Assembly: GCA_964058845.1 (NCBI GenBank)
Contig: CAXKVR010000274.1
Coordinates: forward strand, 29,834 to 93,833
Origin: Carex sylvatica
Taxonomy: Eukaryota; Streptophyta; Magnoliopsida; Poales; Cyperaceae
DNA length: 64,000 nt
Direction of reading: 5' to 3'
The notes under the pieces are model-generated. The model was not told the origin of the DNA and did not search any database. It saw only the letters and a list, made by a program, of their open reading frames with translations. Shown piece after piece: positions 35,601 to 48,410 of the stretch; within the stretch, counting starts at the first letter, position 1, and each line of letters begins with the position of its first letter. A program made the translations under genes and the position numbers.

Positions 35601-38600
35601 CTAGAATAGTAGTTTCTTTATTACTTTATGTAAGCTGAACTCCCCTATCTATCATATAGCAGTGTCTTTGCTTGATAATACTATTCCTTTCTTACTCTGA
35701 ATAGGAGTTGTCTTCTCTTCTAATGTCACTAAGAAAAAGACGCACATAGTGCATAAATAACTCTCTAATAGGTATTCTTTTATGTAAAAAGGGAACTCTA
35801 CGGTGATATGGAGTAGTAGTTTCAGCTTTTCTTTTAACGTTGTAAAATAAAGATAGTAGTCAAGAATCAAAATATGTAGTAGTTGTGGGCAAGCAACATC
35901 ACAAGTAATAAGCAAATGTAGGTAAAGTTAAGTAATAAGCATAACGGAAACTAGTAAAATGAATAGTCTAAAGTGAATTCAGTTTCAGAAGAAAGTGACC
36001 TTAGAATTCTCTACTTCTTTACTGGGTGGTCACTTCGGTCTTCTTCTTATGGGTAGGTAAGCTGCTACCGGTGGGGCTTCTTCTACGCAAGATAGGTAGT
36101 ATATTAGTCTCACTCTACTAGATACTATATAAGAAACTCAAGAAAGAGTAGTAGGAAATGCAGGTCACCCACTTTGCGTAGATAGGGATGTATGTAAACC
36201 AATCTCTGCGTTTGTAAACCAGTATATGGGTTTAGGTCAAGCAGGTTGGCACTAGGCTAGGGAGGAAAAGAGAACTATGAGGAAATGCAGAAAATAGTAA
36301 AGAGGAGGGATATTGAAGTACACTTACTGGATATGAATAGGACTTTCTCCTTAATGAAATACAGAAGCTTAGTGACTAAGGTAACAGGACACTATAAGAA
36401 AGTAGATATGTGTTTTGTCTTCTCCTCTGGCTTATTACTGGGCATGTGCATGTAGTACCATTGGATGTACGGGCAGGCATTACGGCATTGGAAGTAGATC
36501 AAGTAGATCATGGATTGGGACTAGAATATGAAATGCTTTTCTTGTCTTCTTTTCTCGTCAGGTAAGACTTGATTTCTGGTCTTTGGGTCAAATCCCTCTA
36601 AATTCTTACTATACCTTAACTCATTGGCAACACGTATTACTTTCTATTTATATAAGCAAACTTGCCTTTCTCCTTGTTGCTTCTTCAGTTGATGTACCAA
36701 AAGTCGGAACAGGAAAGGCTGAAATAGCATAACCAGATGCACCGGAAGCTACCAGCTACTACTCACCAATCCAAACAAAGCCAAAGCCAGCCAGAAAGCT
36801 ACTACTACTACCTTTCCCACCGGACAAAGCCAAAACTAGGCCAAGCCAGCAGCCGAGCTACTACTAGCATAGCCAGGCATTAAGTTATACATGCATCTCC
36901 AGTTGCCACACTAAAATCTGACCTTTTTGATCGTGATCCAGCCGTTGAGCCAGATGTTCCAGATCCATATTATGGCTTTCGTGGTCGAGGTTAAGAGTCC
37001 GAGTGTTGGAAAGTAGATGAAGAATCTGATCAGAGGAAGAGTTTCTAGAGCTAGAAGCACCACCAAGAGCAGCAGTTTTTTAAGTTCCATCCCTACTAGC
37101 ATCTCTTCGCCCAGTTCCAGGCCAGGTGAAACTATTCTAAACTGCTTATGCAATAGGTGCTACTTGAAGAATAAGATCCTGGGACTTGATATGAATCTGA
37201 TCGATCTGGATCCACATCTGCACTTGAACATGGCCACCTGATCTTTTTATGCTGAAGCCGCTGTGGGTCAAAGAAAAACCACTCTGAAACTGACGGGGTC
37301 TGTATCTCCAACGAAAGGTTCTGCTCCTGTATTTACCACTGCTACCCCAGCTATTTGTGCTTGGACTCGGTAAAGTCTATCGCCCGGGTGGTATCTTGTC
37401 ACTCTCATTTGCTATTACAGCCCAGCAGAGCGCCTCCGATGGATTGCCCGGTACACGTCGCACCTTATGAAAGTCCGCTTGGGGAGCATAGGCATGATAG
37501 CGGAACCAAATGTTGGGGAAGGCCAGTTCGAGATTTCTAGCCAGTTCCAGCTAACCCGTCGATCCAGTTGGTTTCAGAAGTAAGGGTAGCATCCCAGCCT
37601 CCTTCCAGCAGCACATTCTTGGATTAGCTAGTCCAGTGTGCAGTCGGTGCAGCAACCATTTCACCAGCAGAACTAGTTTCTCCCTTCCAAAACTCTTAAG
37701 ATATGAGATATAGGGTCAAATATTGCTAGGAGCGGGATGAAAGGGCTATTGATGACGATCGAGACCGACCGAGGGGCTGGTAGGCATATCAAGCAATTAA
37801 TGAGGGGGGTGCGGGCACCGAACAGAAGACTAGGCGGGGGATGGTGTAGAATTCTCACTACACCTGTTGACGTCTTTGTCTTGATTTTCAAGATAGTGCA
37901 GCCTCATCCGCGCGCCCCGTCGTGCTTGGTACTACTAAAAGGTACCATTAGGTCAAATTGACTACCGATATACTACTAAACGTCAAGCTAGCTCTCTAAG
38001 AAATAGATATAAGGGAGTTCGGTCTTGGTGGGAGATTTCTGCGTATGGCATCTTTTTTAATTTTGAGAATTCCCGACAAGAGTTCTTCTCGTTGGGTCTT
38101 CCTTTGCTTTGAGCGTGTGCGGTATGCATTGGATAACCCCATAAATCAATGCGAGAACTACTGAGAGATCTCACACGTGGTTTGGGCTGTGGGTCCCATG
38201 CTACCAACCGCGCAACAATAAATGGAGGACGATCGGGCGATATGCCTCTGGGTAAGGGTTTTGATATCCTATCCTCGGACGAATCTTGTCTTTCGTCTTT
38301 CGTTCAACGTTATTTCTTGGTTTGAAAAGTGAGCCTGAACGGGAAGTCCGATGAGTTTGCGCGACGGGTGACCCTGCCTCGAGAGCTGGGGAACGTGGTT
38401 GGTGCCCCGTCCTGGTCCGTTTGTTCAGCAGAGCAATCAAAGGCGCGCGCGTCCGTGCCGTGGAAAAGGTTGAAAGTCTATTAAAAGATTAATACATTTC
38501 TCTTCTGTCGAATTCTAGATACCACAAAGAAGAATGCCTGGCCATAGTATAGGTGCTCTTGCTCCCCTCAGTAGCTCCGATTGAGTCCGTTCGACTTTCA

Positions 38601-38780
38601 GCTTGGCTAGGGGAAAAGAAGTCATTAAAGCGAGCTACCATGTCCTTATCCGAACCACTACGTACTCCGGAAGCCTTCCCTACTAAAGAAAGATGGAATT
38701 GGTTTCCTTTCAGTCTCAATTTACTACTTAGGAAGAGCCCTTCTCAAAGACAGGCGAGCCGTGTTTCATTCTGTGATTGA
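32623..38780. other. Long gene-free organelle-like block
   Basis: No intact protein or RNA gene recognised over ~6 kb. The texture is that of plant mitochondrial intergenic DNA. 33.7-35.1 kb is built from short dispersed phrases such as 'ctaactgtcctat' and 'cctatgtt' that recur many times. 36.7-36.9 kb repeats 'gctactactac' and 'aaagccaaa' phrases. 37.9-38.8 kb is GC-richer, with open frames on both strands (for example 38201-38440 minus, 38553-38780 plus), but I could not tie them to any known mitochondrial gene. Confidence 0.35.
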
Positions 38781-41233
38781 ACTCGGGTTTGGAATCAACG
38801 AAGAAATCTGACTAGGTTGTCACAGTTTGTTGTCACAAATTTGACCTTGGGTCACGAAAATGTAGAATAAATGTGAATAACATAGTACTTGTTCCGAAAG
38901 GTACGATGCATGATAGCTTTTAATTAGATTGTAAACAAGTTTCCATTAACTTGGGTTGTATAGTAGTAGAAACAGTCCCTTCTTTTTTGCTCAAAATAGG
39001 AGAACAATGTGTATTGTTGTATTGTAAATTTTAGAACAAACCTTTTAGCTGACTTTACTATCTATTTTTCTCATTTTTTTTTTGCAAAGATATATAGATA
39101 TGCCGAGCTTTTTCTCCAAGGAACGCAGTGTTTAATTGATCGTAATTAAAGACTATCAGAAAGGAGAAGCTAAAATGCAATATAAATTGGAGCTGCTTAG
39201 TATTTCATCACTTATTATTATTTTTATTTTTGTAAAAAGGCGGAAAGCCCGTTTCACTGTGAAACTGTTAAAATTACACTCAAGCATAAAAGCAAGTTCA
39301 AGTTGACATAGTCACGAATGATTTCACGATGCGGTAAGGTGATAAATTTAAAATTTTTGATCCTCTTACAACACAAGATAGATACTTTTCGTGAGAAAAA
39401 AACACATTTATGACGGTACTCCGTTGCGAAAAGTAACATCACTAATAGAAAAAATACGTTTATGACGGTATTCCATCGTGGAAAGTCACTTTTTATTCTC
39501 GCAAAAAGTGGCTACCTTTTTGTTGTACTACAGCAAAACTAAGTTTCTGCCATAGTTCTGAAAACCAGAATCGGAATCGGATTTTTGACAACCGAGTCAG
39601 AATCGGATGAATCGGCCGGAATCGGAAGAATCAGATCGGTAACTCGGGTATTTTTGGCAAAAGTCTTGTTTTGTAGCCAAAAAATAGAAAAAAATTTATA
39701 AAAATAATTTATAAAAAAACTATGTAGAATCAAAAAATCTGTAGAGTCACATGCACAAGAAAAAACAATCTGTATATTCACACGCACTACTAATTGTCTT
39801 AGAATTAATCAACAAAACCAATTCTTATTTATTCTAGGGTAAATTGAAAAAAAGAGTAAAAAAATAAAATGTAGAGGGGCCATCTGTAAATTTTCATTTC
39901 TCTCTGCCCTTCCCTTCCGACATCTCATTTCTGTAATTATGTCTTCACTTTCGACTCAAAAAACCAGTTACCCATCGCGACTCTCTTCTCTTCCGACTCA
40001 GCTCAGCACTACCCCTGCGCGCGACAATGGAGATTTCTCTTCTCCTCGGCACTGACCCCTGCGCGATACAGCTGACCGATCTCTTCTCTTCTCTTCTCCT
40101 CAGCCGGTCGACCTCTTCTCTTCTCCTCAGAGTCGCCAAGCAAATTTTGGGTACAGTTTTTGGTACTGTTCTGTTGGTCTAGTGGCAGTTCTATCAGTGG
40201 CATTTCTATATTTTGCTCCTCTATTTGTCTTTGCTTTCCATGTATGAATTCTTCAAATCTCTTCTTGTCTGCCTCGAATGAAGCATCTAGGTCTGTGGCT
40301 GTCATCTCAAAATTAGCTGACAGAAATATATATCAGAAATTATTTCTGCTATAGTTTATCCCAGAAATTTATTTTTCTGTCAGTTGTGATCATGTATCTT
40401 CTGAAAGAAGAAAAGGATTGCAAATGGAGTACCAGTAGATCATGGTATCTAACTTGACTATTTTGGTACCAGTAAGTTTTTTTAAAAGTACTAGAAATGA
40501 AAGATATTGTGTAAAAATCGACTGTTATCCTTATATCTTTCGTTGCAATTAATAAAAGAACATCTTATGTTGGATTTTAGAGAGAAGAGCACAAACCATC
40601 GGCTCGGTCATGAGGCCATTGAAAGAGCATCCAATCCCACTTCTCAAAATCGTACCTTGGTCTCTTGTATGTCACAAAGGGCTCACCAATTGTTGGTACA
40701 AAGAAATTCGGATGGCACCTGATTAAGAAATTAACACACTTCATCAATTAATTGCAAATGGGAAGGAAGCAGGAGGACTAAGGATTACTTATGGAGGATA
40801 AACCCACAAAAATAACAAAGAATTCAGTTTTATTAAGTTTGGCCGCCAATTAGAAATATTAGTTAGTAAACCCAAAAATGGTGATATGTTAAAAAAGGAC
40901 TCTGGCTCTGTTTCAAGTTCAGTAAGGGTGGAAATTTATATTGAAAATTGAAAACAAACTTAGACGTATAACCAAGAACACTTTAATGTGTATATATTTT
41001 ATAGCCTAACAGACGAGAAAGAATCTAACTTTGGTGAAATTAATAAATATAACCAGCAAATTTCATCACGAAGGAGAAGGAGAAGAGCTCTACTCATACT
41101 CATACTCATACTCACTTGTCCGAGTGGGAGTCGGCCACCACCAGAGCAGTCTTCGATCTCTTCCCAGTAATGGGCTCCTCCATTTCTGACCCCAGTCTGA
41201 ACCTCGCTCTGCTCTCTCTCTTCCTCTCCATGT

Positions 41234-41269
<36 letters not shown>

Positions 41270-42246
41270 GGTCTCTGATTTTTCAATTTGTTAAGCTACA
41301 GCCGTTGGAAGAGGGAGAGTATTTTAGATGCAGGGTCCGGTCTGAACTCTGATTTTTCAGTTAGAGACGGTTAGCGAGGTGGTTTATTTGTTAGGCTACT
41401 GTCCTGGGGAAGGAATGCAATACCTGACTGACTGAGTAGAATGAGATCTGAGTCGTCTTTTCGTTTTAACCTGGCACGAATCTCAAAACGGACCCTCTGT
41501 AGTCTGTATCTGTATAGGCACGCACCGAATTTCAATCGCTCGGTGGGAGGCGAGCTCATTGAACTCAGTCAGTCAGGTACTTGGACAGATACGGTTCCCA
41601 TAGTCTCAAATCAATCTATGATTAAAGAAAGGTACAACAACACACAAAGCCCAAGGATCACATTGATGGGACCCACACAAATCCTTGCCAATCAGACTTT
41701 CTAAATCTTTTTGTGCCTTATTGCAAGTCAAAGGACCAGAAACTCTCACATATATACTTGAAATATTATCACTTAATTATATGCACAGACAAATAATTTC
41801 TACGAGTTCAAAATATTTTATATCAAATTCAACACAATGGATGTTTTGAATTATCTTTTGTGTCAAGAGTCAGGAAAGTAAAAAAATAAAAATAAAATAC
41901 AGACAAGCTCGTATTAAATGCCGTTAACTATAAATATAGATAATTTTTCCTTGTAGTCACACTACCAAATTTCTAAAAAAAAAGCTACAAATTTAGATTT
42001 TTTTTTTTTTTTGGTGATCGATTTTATATATATGCCAGTTTATAGATGTCACATAATGATGGAAAAGGCCGCAGGTGGAGCTCTTGAGCTGATGCCTCTC
42101 GGATTTTCAAGAATTGCGTCGAATAATCTGGAAGCTTGACTCCCTTATTTCTCTTTCAAAAAAAAAAACATTATCCATCTCCATCCTACCATCCAACAGC
42201 TCATCTCCCTCTTCTAGCTCTCAACCTCCTGTCTTATCACACCTGA
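38781..42246. other. Gene-poor stretch with transposon-end-like motifs and microsatellites
   Basis: Two ~35-bp repeats around 'tttatgacggtaytcc' (about 39408 and 39450) flank a CACTA at 39440 and look like the subterminal repeats of a CACTA transposon, but no matching end was found. 39900-40140 is CT-rich with an imperfect duplicated ~35-bp phrase. 40144-40305 on the minus strand encodes a charged coiled-coil peptide, and 40570-40720 minus an unassigned peptide; both may be exon remnants. Microsatellites: (ACTCAT)4 at 41092-41115 and (CTTT)n at 41235-41269. Confidence 0.35.
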
Positions 42247-42688
42247 CAGCGTCGCTCTATATTCCACCTGACATCTGTGGCAATCGAAAATGTCACACTA
42301 CCATCATTTACCGATATTGTTCAATCTTCTATTCTTTCTCAACCCGTTACCAAAAAAACCCCTTTACGACGGCCTATTCCATTTGGTCTGCCCCCTTCCA
42401 AATCAACTCAAGTACGGCTTGACTCGAGGCCCCCTATCAATCCATCGATTCAACAATTGGCAAAGATGCGCGATCTTACCAAGAAAGGAGATCTTGTATG
42501 CTACAAATTTGGAGATCAAGGCCACTCTACTTCTTCTTGCCATAATGCTTTAATATGTTTTCGTTGCAAAAAAGCTGGCCATAAATCACCTGCTTGTCCC
42601 TCTTATAAACCTCCTTTCATTTCTTACTCTTTACCTTCTCCTCCAACCTCATCACCACCTCCAATCTCTTCTCCACCTCCATCATTAC
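42247..42688 (+). pseudogene. LINE ORF1/gag-like zinc-knuckle fragment
   Basis: An open stretch of ~147 codons contains two tandem CCHC knuckles: CYKFGDQGHSTSSC, in which the second Cys is Phe, and an intact CFRCKKAGHKSPAC (CX2CX4HX4C). A Ser/Pro-rich tail follows. Paired knuckles with this spacing after a K-G-D-L-V segment are typical of plant LINE ORF1 / DUF4283-type proteins. The frame is cut at 42689 by the terminus of a family B LTR, whose first bases supply the last two codons and the stop. No ATG start was found; upstream stops exist at 42244. The parent element is probably a LINE, but no RT is visible. Confidence 0.65.
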
Positions 42689-43808
42689 TGTTACACTAAA
42701 ATGTATAGTACAATGTTTCAGTATAGCAAGCTATACTTTTTAACTTTGATTACACTTTCAACTCAGATTGCAAGTATACAATCATGTCGCATAGTATTAT
42801 CAGGTATCAATCCAAGAGACGGTTCGAACTTTACCAGACTTTACTTAAGTTAACTATAATCTAGAAGTGAGAAATGGTAATTTGGTTGTATTAAAATAAT
42901 AAAGATTTTGGTTTTTGTTTTAGAAAGAATTAAAAAAAGGGTTTTTAGGATTTCTGATTCATCTTTAACTCTGCCTCTTGGTACCTGATGCGGGCCGTGT
43001 ACTTTCATACACGATCTGTGTGACCCTCGAGTTAATATAGCAGCTATTCATTTCTGTGTCGGTAGCTTTGTGTAGAAATTTATTGACCGTACTTGATGTT
43101 CCTAAACCTTACCTCTCGTTTGTTAGCTTAATAAACTCGGTACTGGAATTGCAATTTCTGTCCTCTTAGGTTTCTAAACTTAAACTCTCGTTTGTTGGTA
43201 TTCTACCTAAGTTACTTGTCTAATTTACTAAAGGTATCCACCATCTCTCGACGCATGGAAAGTTCATCTCTCGGCTCACAAACCTACCTCATATACTTAG
43301 TCTGATTGAGAGAAAAATCAAGGACAAAGTACAAGACAGATGTTGCAGTTCATCTAACAGTAAACCAAGAATAATCTAAACAATTTCAACTAAGCAATTA
43401 AAATACTACTCAAACAACTAAACACAAATATCAACACAGATTCAAATAACTTGCATATAAAACAAAGTATTCGACTACATCATAACCCTAGAAACTAAAG
43501 AGTCTAAATTAACATAGTTAAAGAGAAAACAAAGTAAATAGAAAGAAGAAAGAAATAATAAAACTCTAAGAAATCAAGCTCCAAGTCAAGCCTCCTATTT
43601 TCAAGCCCTCGAAACAAAGTGGAGAAGAATGGTGGTATCTCAGAGATGGCCTCCGCAAAAGGGAGATATCATTCCTCCTGCTGCCTCCCTCTCATTTATA
43701 GCTATTTTGTGACTTGGGGAGCAAGCAACCAAGGATGGAAGCTGAATCAATCAAGATCTCATGCGATATGGCAATAAATTTCAGCTGATGTCTTTCTAAA
43801 AAGGTTCA
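42689..43808 (-). mobile_element. Family B LTR fragment (B1)
   Basis: The 3' ~1.1 kb of a family B LTR on the minus strand, ending ...GTGTAACA at 42689. It aligns with the copies at 43809 and 53598 (shared phrases 'gtttcagtatagcaagctatac', 'ggtatcgatccaag'). It includes a TATA element (ctataaatg on the minus strand, near 43700). Its upstream U3 part is missing because the next B copy begins at 43809. It interrupts the zinc-knuckle ORF; ATTAC at 42684-42688 would be the target duplication, but the partner was not found. Confidence 0.75.
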
Positions 43809-45269
43809 TGTTACACCAAAAGGTAATGCACAAAGTTTCAGTATAGCAAGTTATTCTTTTTAACATTGATAACACTTTTGACTCAGATTGCAAATATACA
43901 ATCCTGTCGCATAGTATTATCAGGTATCGATCCAAGGAATAGTTCAAACTTTACCGGACTTTACTTAAGTTAACCAAAATCTAGAAGTGAGAAATGGTAA
44001 TTTGATTGTACTTCAAACAATAAAGATTTTTTATTTTGGTTTTAGAAAGAATAAAAAAAGGTTTCTAGGATTTCTGACTTCATCTCAGCTTTCCCTCTCA
44101 GTGTCCGGTCCGTGCCCTCTCATGCACGGGCCGTGTCTAATGTACACGGGACCTCAACTGTCGTTTGTTAGTCCGTGTGGCCCTCGAGTTAATATAGCAG
44201 CTATTTGTTTCTGTGTTGGTAGCTTTGTATAAGATTCTATTGACCGTACCTGATGTTCCTAAACCTTACCTTTCATCTGTTGGCTTAATAAACTCAGTAC
44301 CGGAATTGTAATTTCTGCCCTCTCAGGGTTCAAAACCTCAACTGTCGTTACAACGTTTTTAAAACGTTACAATGTTTTATTTTGAATTCTGATACAACTG
44401 TGCTTAAAGCTCTGACACTCTTGAAACGTTACAACTGTTGTAAAACATTGTAACGTTTCATATTGATTTGCACAGTTATATTACAGCTGTTCTGACAACT
44501 TAAAACGTTACAACGTTTTATTTTATTTTCTGAGTTTGATCAATTATTTCTTCAGCGTTTCAGACATGCCTAAAAAGTTACAACGTTTTACAAACGTTAC
44601 CAATGTTTTATTCCTGTTTAAACAGCCTCAAACTTACTTTACCAAGCTTCTGATTTTACAATTCAAATTCTTGATAAGTATCTTCATGATTTCTTCGGTC
44701 CAAGTATTTCATTATGCAATTTCATTTGACTTGAACCTACATATTTTTCAAAACTAAAAGAAATCGTAAAATTCAATAATTGTATGTTTTTGCAAATTAG
44801 TCAAATAGACGAAAAAGATTATTGTATGTTTTTGCAAATTAGTCAAATAGACAAAAAAAATTATTGCTACAATCAACAGCTTTTATTTGCCTAAAACGGA
44901 GTTCGTATGGCCAAAATACGGAAAAATATCGAAAGCTGGAATTTATGCGAATATATGTGCGGTCCGTAAGTAGTGTGCGGCCCGTAAGTAGTGTGCGGTC
45001 CGTGTACTCTGTTTTAGCTGTGAATCAAACTCAAATGGGCATAACTCCTTATCCGTAACTCTGTTTTCAGTGTTCTACCACTTTTTAAAAAGCTTGCGAG
45101 AAAATATATAATTTGTTCAATTTTCTGAAATTTAAATAAACTTGGACAGTAACTTGATTTTTGATATAATTATGAACTAAATTAAACTAAATTAACCTAA
45201 ATGCATAGAAATTGGTCAAGTTATTGATATAAAACCCTAGGCAAAAGTATACATAAGTTATACTCATCA
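43809..45269 (-). mobile_element. Family B 3' LTR (B2)
   Basis: 1461 bp, reading TGATGAGTATAAC...GGTGTAACA on the minus strand. It follows a polypurine-like AAGCTTGG tract and a TTGCTTG-GGGA-CAAGCAA hairpin (45288-45305), so it is a 3' LTR in normal orientation. It contains GC-rich palindromes near 44100-44155 and 44955-45006 and an ACGTT palindrome cluster (separate entry). Its 5' partner is the fragment at 52194-52493, with a family D insertion between them. Confidence 0.78.
44341..44613. repeat. AACGTTACAACGTT palindrome cluster in LTR B2
   Basis: About six copies of (A)AACGTTACAACGTTT or half-copies, spaced 30-70 bp apart. Each is close to a perfect inverted repeat of ACGTT. The B1 and right-hand B copies lack this cluster and instead carry different sequence after the common 'aatttctgccctct' phrase, so it is a copy-specific block within the LTR. 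Confidence 0.8.
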
Positions 45270-46595
45270 AATTTTTCCAAGCTTAAACCTTGCTTGTCCC
45301 CAAGCAACATCGAAACCTAAGTATCAGGCCAGTATCTAAACTTATCAAAATTCCATTTAAATTCCTAACTGCGAAAAACTTACATGATCTTGCCATTATT
45401 AAAAACCTCGATAATTCTTTTGGATAACAATTTGGACTTCCCTTGATCAATTATAATTCACCCCACAATTCGATCAATTAAATTTCATATTCAAAGATGC
45501 CTTAACAATATTTAATTCTTCTACCAAAATTATGCCCTCATTTTGTGGTGATTTTTCTTCCCCCCCCCCCCCCCCCCTCAAACTTGAAACAAACTTAGGT
45601 TAGAAAGTCGCGAATTTCGTTGATATATGCAAAAAAAATTGAAAGTTTTCAAGCTCAAAAGCATCCCGTCGGATTGTGTCAGGACTCTTTTTTTTGGGAG
45701 ACGAACTCAAAGGCATCCCGTAAGATTTATTGTCAGTACTCTTATTTTCTCCATCTTTTTCTTTGTTTCATTTTTTATTTTATTCATTTGCATATATCAT
45801 GAATACACACATTCAAAGATATTATTTCATACTAATGGATATTCCAATCTTTCTATTGTTTAAAATCCTCAATTTCCTAATTTAAAATACAATAAATAAA
45901 TCGGTTTCAAAATATTTTTTCGATAAAATTTAATTTTTTATTTTTTTCAAAATCTCAAAACATCTCATCCTATGCAATTCTTTGATCAAACATGGGGTTA
46001 TTTCTAATTTTTTAAAGTCATCCAAATCACAAACAATTCCTTAATCCTAGCAATCACACAAATTTATCACCTAAAAATGCAAATTTAAAAAAATAAAATA
46101 AACATGAGTTTTATACTTTATGCATTTTCAGACAATGAAGTCTAATTATGCAAGTTTCTATTTTTCATAACCTCGTAAAACATCTTGACAAATTTGTAAT
46201 CTCAAGCAATTAAGTTAAAAATCACAAATTTTATTCAAGGTCAAGTAAAATTCAAGGTTATAAATCCTAAAAAAATTGAAAAACATACAAAAAAAATCCA
46301 AATAAACATGACTTAAATACAAATACAATTTTCTTCTATTCCACCCTACAAGCTTGAATGAAGCATTGTCCTCAATGCTTCAATTTAGACAAGAAAAAAT
46401 AAATAGAAGAAAATATAGAAACTTACAAAATATGGAGCAAGGTGATTGGCGGAGGATGATTGGCGAGGGCAATTGCCTCCTTTTCGCCAATGTGTTTCCT
46501 GTGAAAATAAGAAAAAGAATAAGAAAAAGTAAGATACAAATTAAAATCTAAAATTTAGCAAAAATAAGCGAAATCCAAATTTTTTTGTTGCCGTC
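45270..46595 (-). other. Coding-free internal region of family B element
   Basis: Homologous to the 3' non-coding region of family A: the same hairpin-plus-AAGCTTGG modules, with hairpins at 45288-45305 and about 46361-46380, and the same 'cttaggttagaaagtcgc' phrase. A remnant of the gag 3' end may lie near 46435-46495. There is no ORF for gag or pol, so the B element is a very short non-autonomous unit (about 1.3 kb internal). An 18-base C homopolymer sits at 45560-45577. The region is broken by the D insertion immediately after CCGTC (46591-46595). Confidence 0.7.
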
Positions 46596-47630
46596 TGTAG
46601 GGCGCAGAAAGTCGCACGGGTCAGGTTAGCTAACGGTGCGGATTATATTTAAATGGAATTGCTCCCGCATGGGTCTAGTGCTCTAGTTCTCTAAACAGAC
46701 ATGAGCTGTGAGCACCGGACTCGGGGCATTCATTGTTTGACATCTCCCTGCTTTTCTCCTGGTTCACCCTTGTGGCGGGCCTACGTTCATGATCAGTCTA
46801 TTGGAGTTTTATTATTTCGATTGTGGGGACGTTTAACTCCCGACGGGCGCAAGCCCCCGCTGTTAATTACATCAGAAAGACCTTTGAAGTCAAGCTGAAT
46901 ACCTCATTCATTCTGGAATTTGTGCCTATTGGTTGTGAACTGAGTAATGAGATTTTAAATAGGTCTCATGTAAGGTTCATATGGTCATTTGGTAGGTTCT
47001 CGATTGACTTAGACATGATTTGAACATTTTATCTTGGTCCTATGTGCATATGCATATGCTTAAAATATTTTTAAGACATGCGAATATGCATAGAAGCATC
47101 GTTTGTATGATTTAAACTTAAGAAGACATGTTCAAATATTATTTTTTATATTTTTATTTATAAAGATATGTCAAGAGAGGGGCATTTTCATCACTTCATG
47201 TTATGACTGAAACTTGAACATATTTGAATTTGGTTTAGAATGATAGGAAATTTAATTTGAAGTCATTTGGAACTGGTTTGAGTCGATTTGGACTTGAAAC
47301 GAAGAAGTTATGGCTAAAAAGGACTGAAAAGGACTTGTCTGTGAAGTTTTCATTCTTCCAGAGACATATTTGTAAATGTTTCATGCTAATGGGGACATTG
47401 TTGTCCATGTTCTGTGCAGTTTTGATATTTAATTTTGATTTAACTTCAAATTTCAATTCAGAGATGAATATAAGCCCAAATGGTACAAATTTGGTGTCTA
47501 TCTTGACTGACTTGAAGTCTAGTTTCTGAATACATGATTTATTTGATGTTTTAACCCTTTTAGGGGTTTCAAATTGGCAATGCAACAGTCAGATGTCCAT
47601 TTTTCTGACAATAGCATTTTTCTGAGTAGC

Positions 47631-48410
47631 TGAACTTTGGAGATTAATTCCCGTCAACTGGCTATACCAAATTCCATGTTCTTTACATGAAAACCCTCCT
47701 TGAGTCATGACCTGTATGCACATAAAACAATTTCATCAAACTCAATTCAGAAGTATATGAAACATGTGTTTTTTGTATAGGAGAGTTTGCTGGTAAACAG
47801 CTGCTGTCATCATGCTGACAGCCAACTTCAAAAATTCATTCTAGGAGTTCTGCTGAACCGATTTTCATGTTATTTATATGAAAACTCTCAGAGCAGAGAG
47901 CTCTACGTTCTGGTAAAATTTCATAAAGTTTGGAGCTACCTAGCTGTACCAGACAGAGGATTAAATACAGGGACAGATGCCCATTTTCTGGTAAATGGTA
48001 CAGCAGCGCAATTGAACTTTGGAGATCAATTCCCGTCAACTGGCTGCACCAAATTCCATGTTCTTCACATGAAAACCTTCCTTCAGTCATGACCTATATG
48101 CACATAAAACAGTTTTATCAAACTCAGTTCAGAGGTATATGAAACATGCGTTTTTGCACAGGGGAGCTTGCTGATTAACAGCTGCTGTTACCATGCTGAT
48201 AGCCAACTTCAAAAATTCATTCCAAGAGTTCTGCTAAACCAAATTTTATGTCCTTTATATGGAAATTCTCAGGACATAGTGCTCTATATTATGATGAAAT
48301 TTAATGAATTTTGAAGCTACCTAGCTATACCAAACGGAGGGTTAAACACAGGGGGTAGATATGAACTGTGCTGGTATTTACTCTCTTTTTTTTTTATCAT
48401 TTCAAGGGCT
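47631..48410. repeat. ~382-bp tandem subrepeats in LTR D
   Basis: The phrase 'tgaactttggagat(t/c)aattcccgtcaactggct' starts at 47631 and again at 48013, and the following ~380 bases align unit to unit. A third, much degraded start is near 48410. Confidence 0.8.

Noticed and set aside
37983..38440. Possible mitochondrial gene (ccm- or intron-like) at 38.0-38.4 kb
   Set aside because: Translated frames could not be matched to ccmB, ccmFc, ccmFn or any nad exon that I know.
39440..39444. CACTA terminus with 'tatgacggta' subterminal repeats
   Set aside because: Suggestive of an En/Spm-like end, but a similar repeat also lies outside the putative terminus and no inverted partner or 3-bp duplication was found.
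41235..41269. (CTTT)n tract as a promoter element with an ATG just upstream
   Set aside because: The frame starting at 41169 is largely translated microsatellite and has no continuation.
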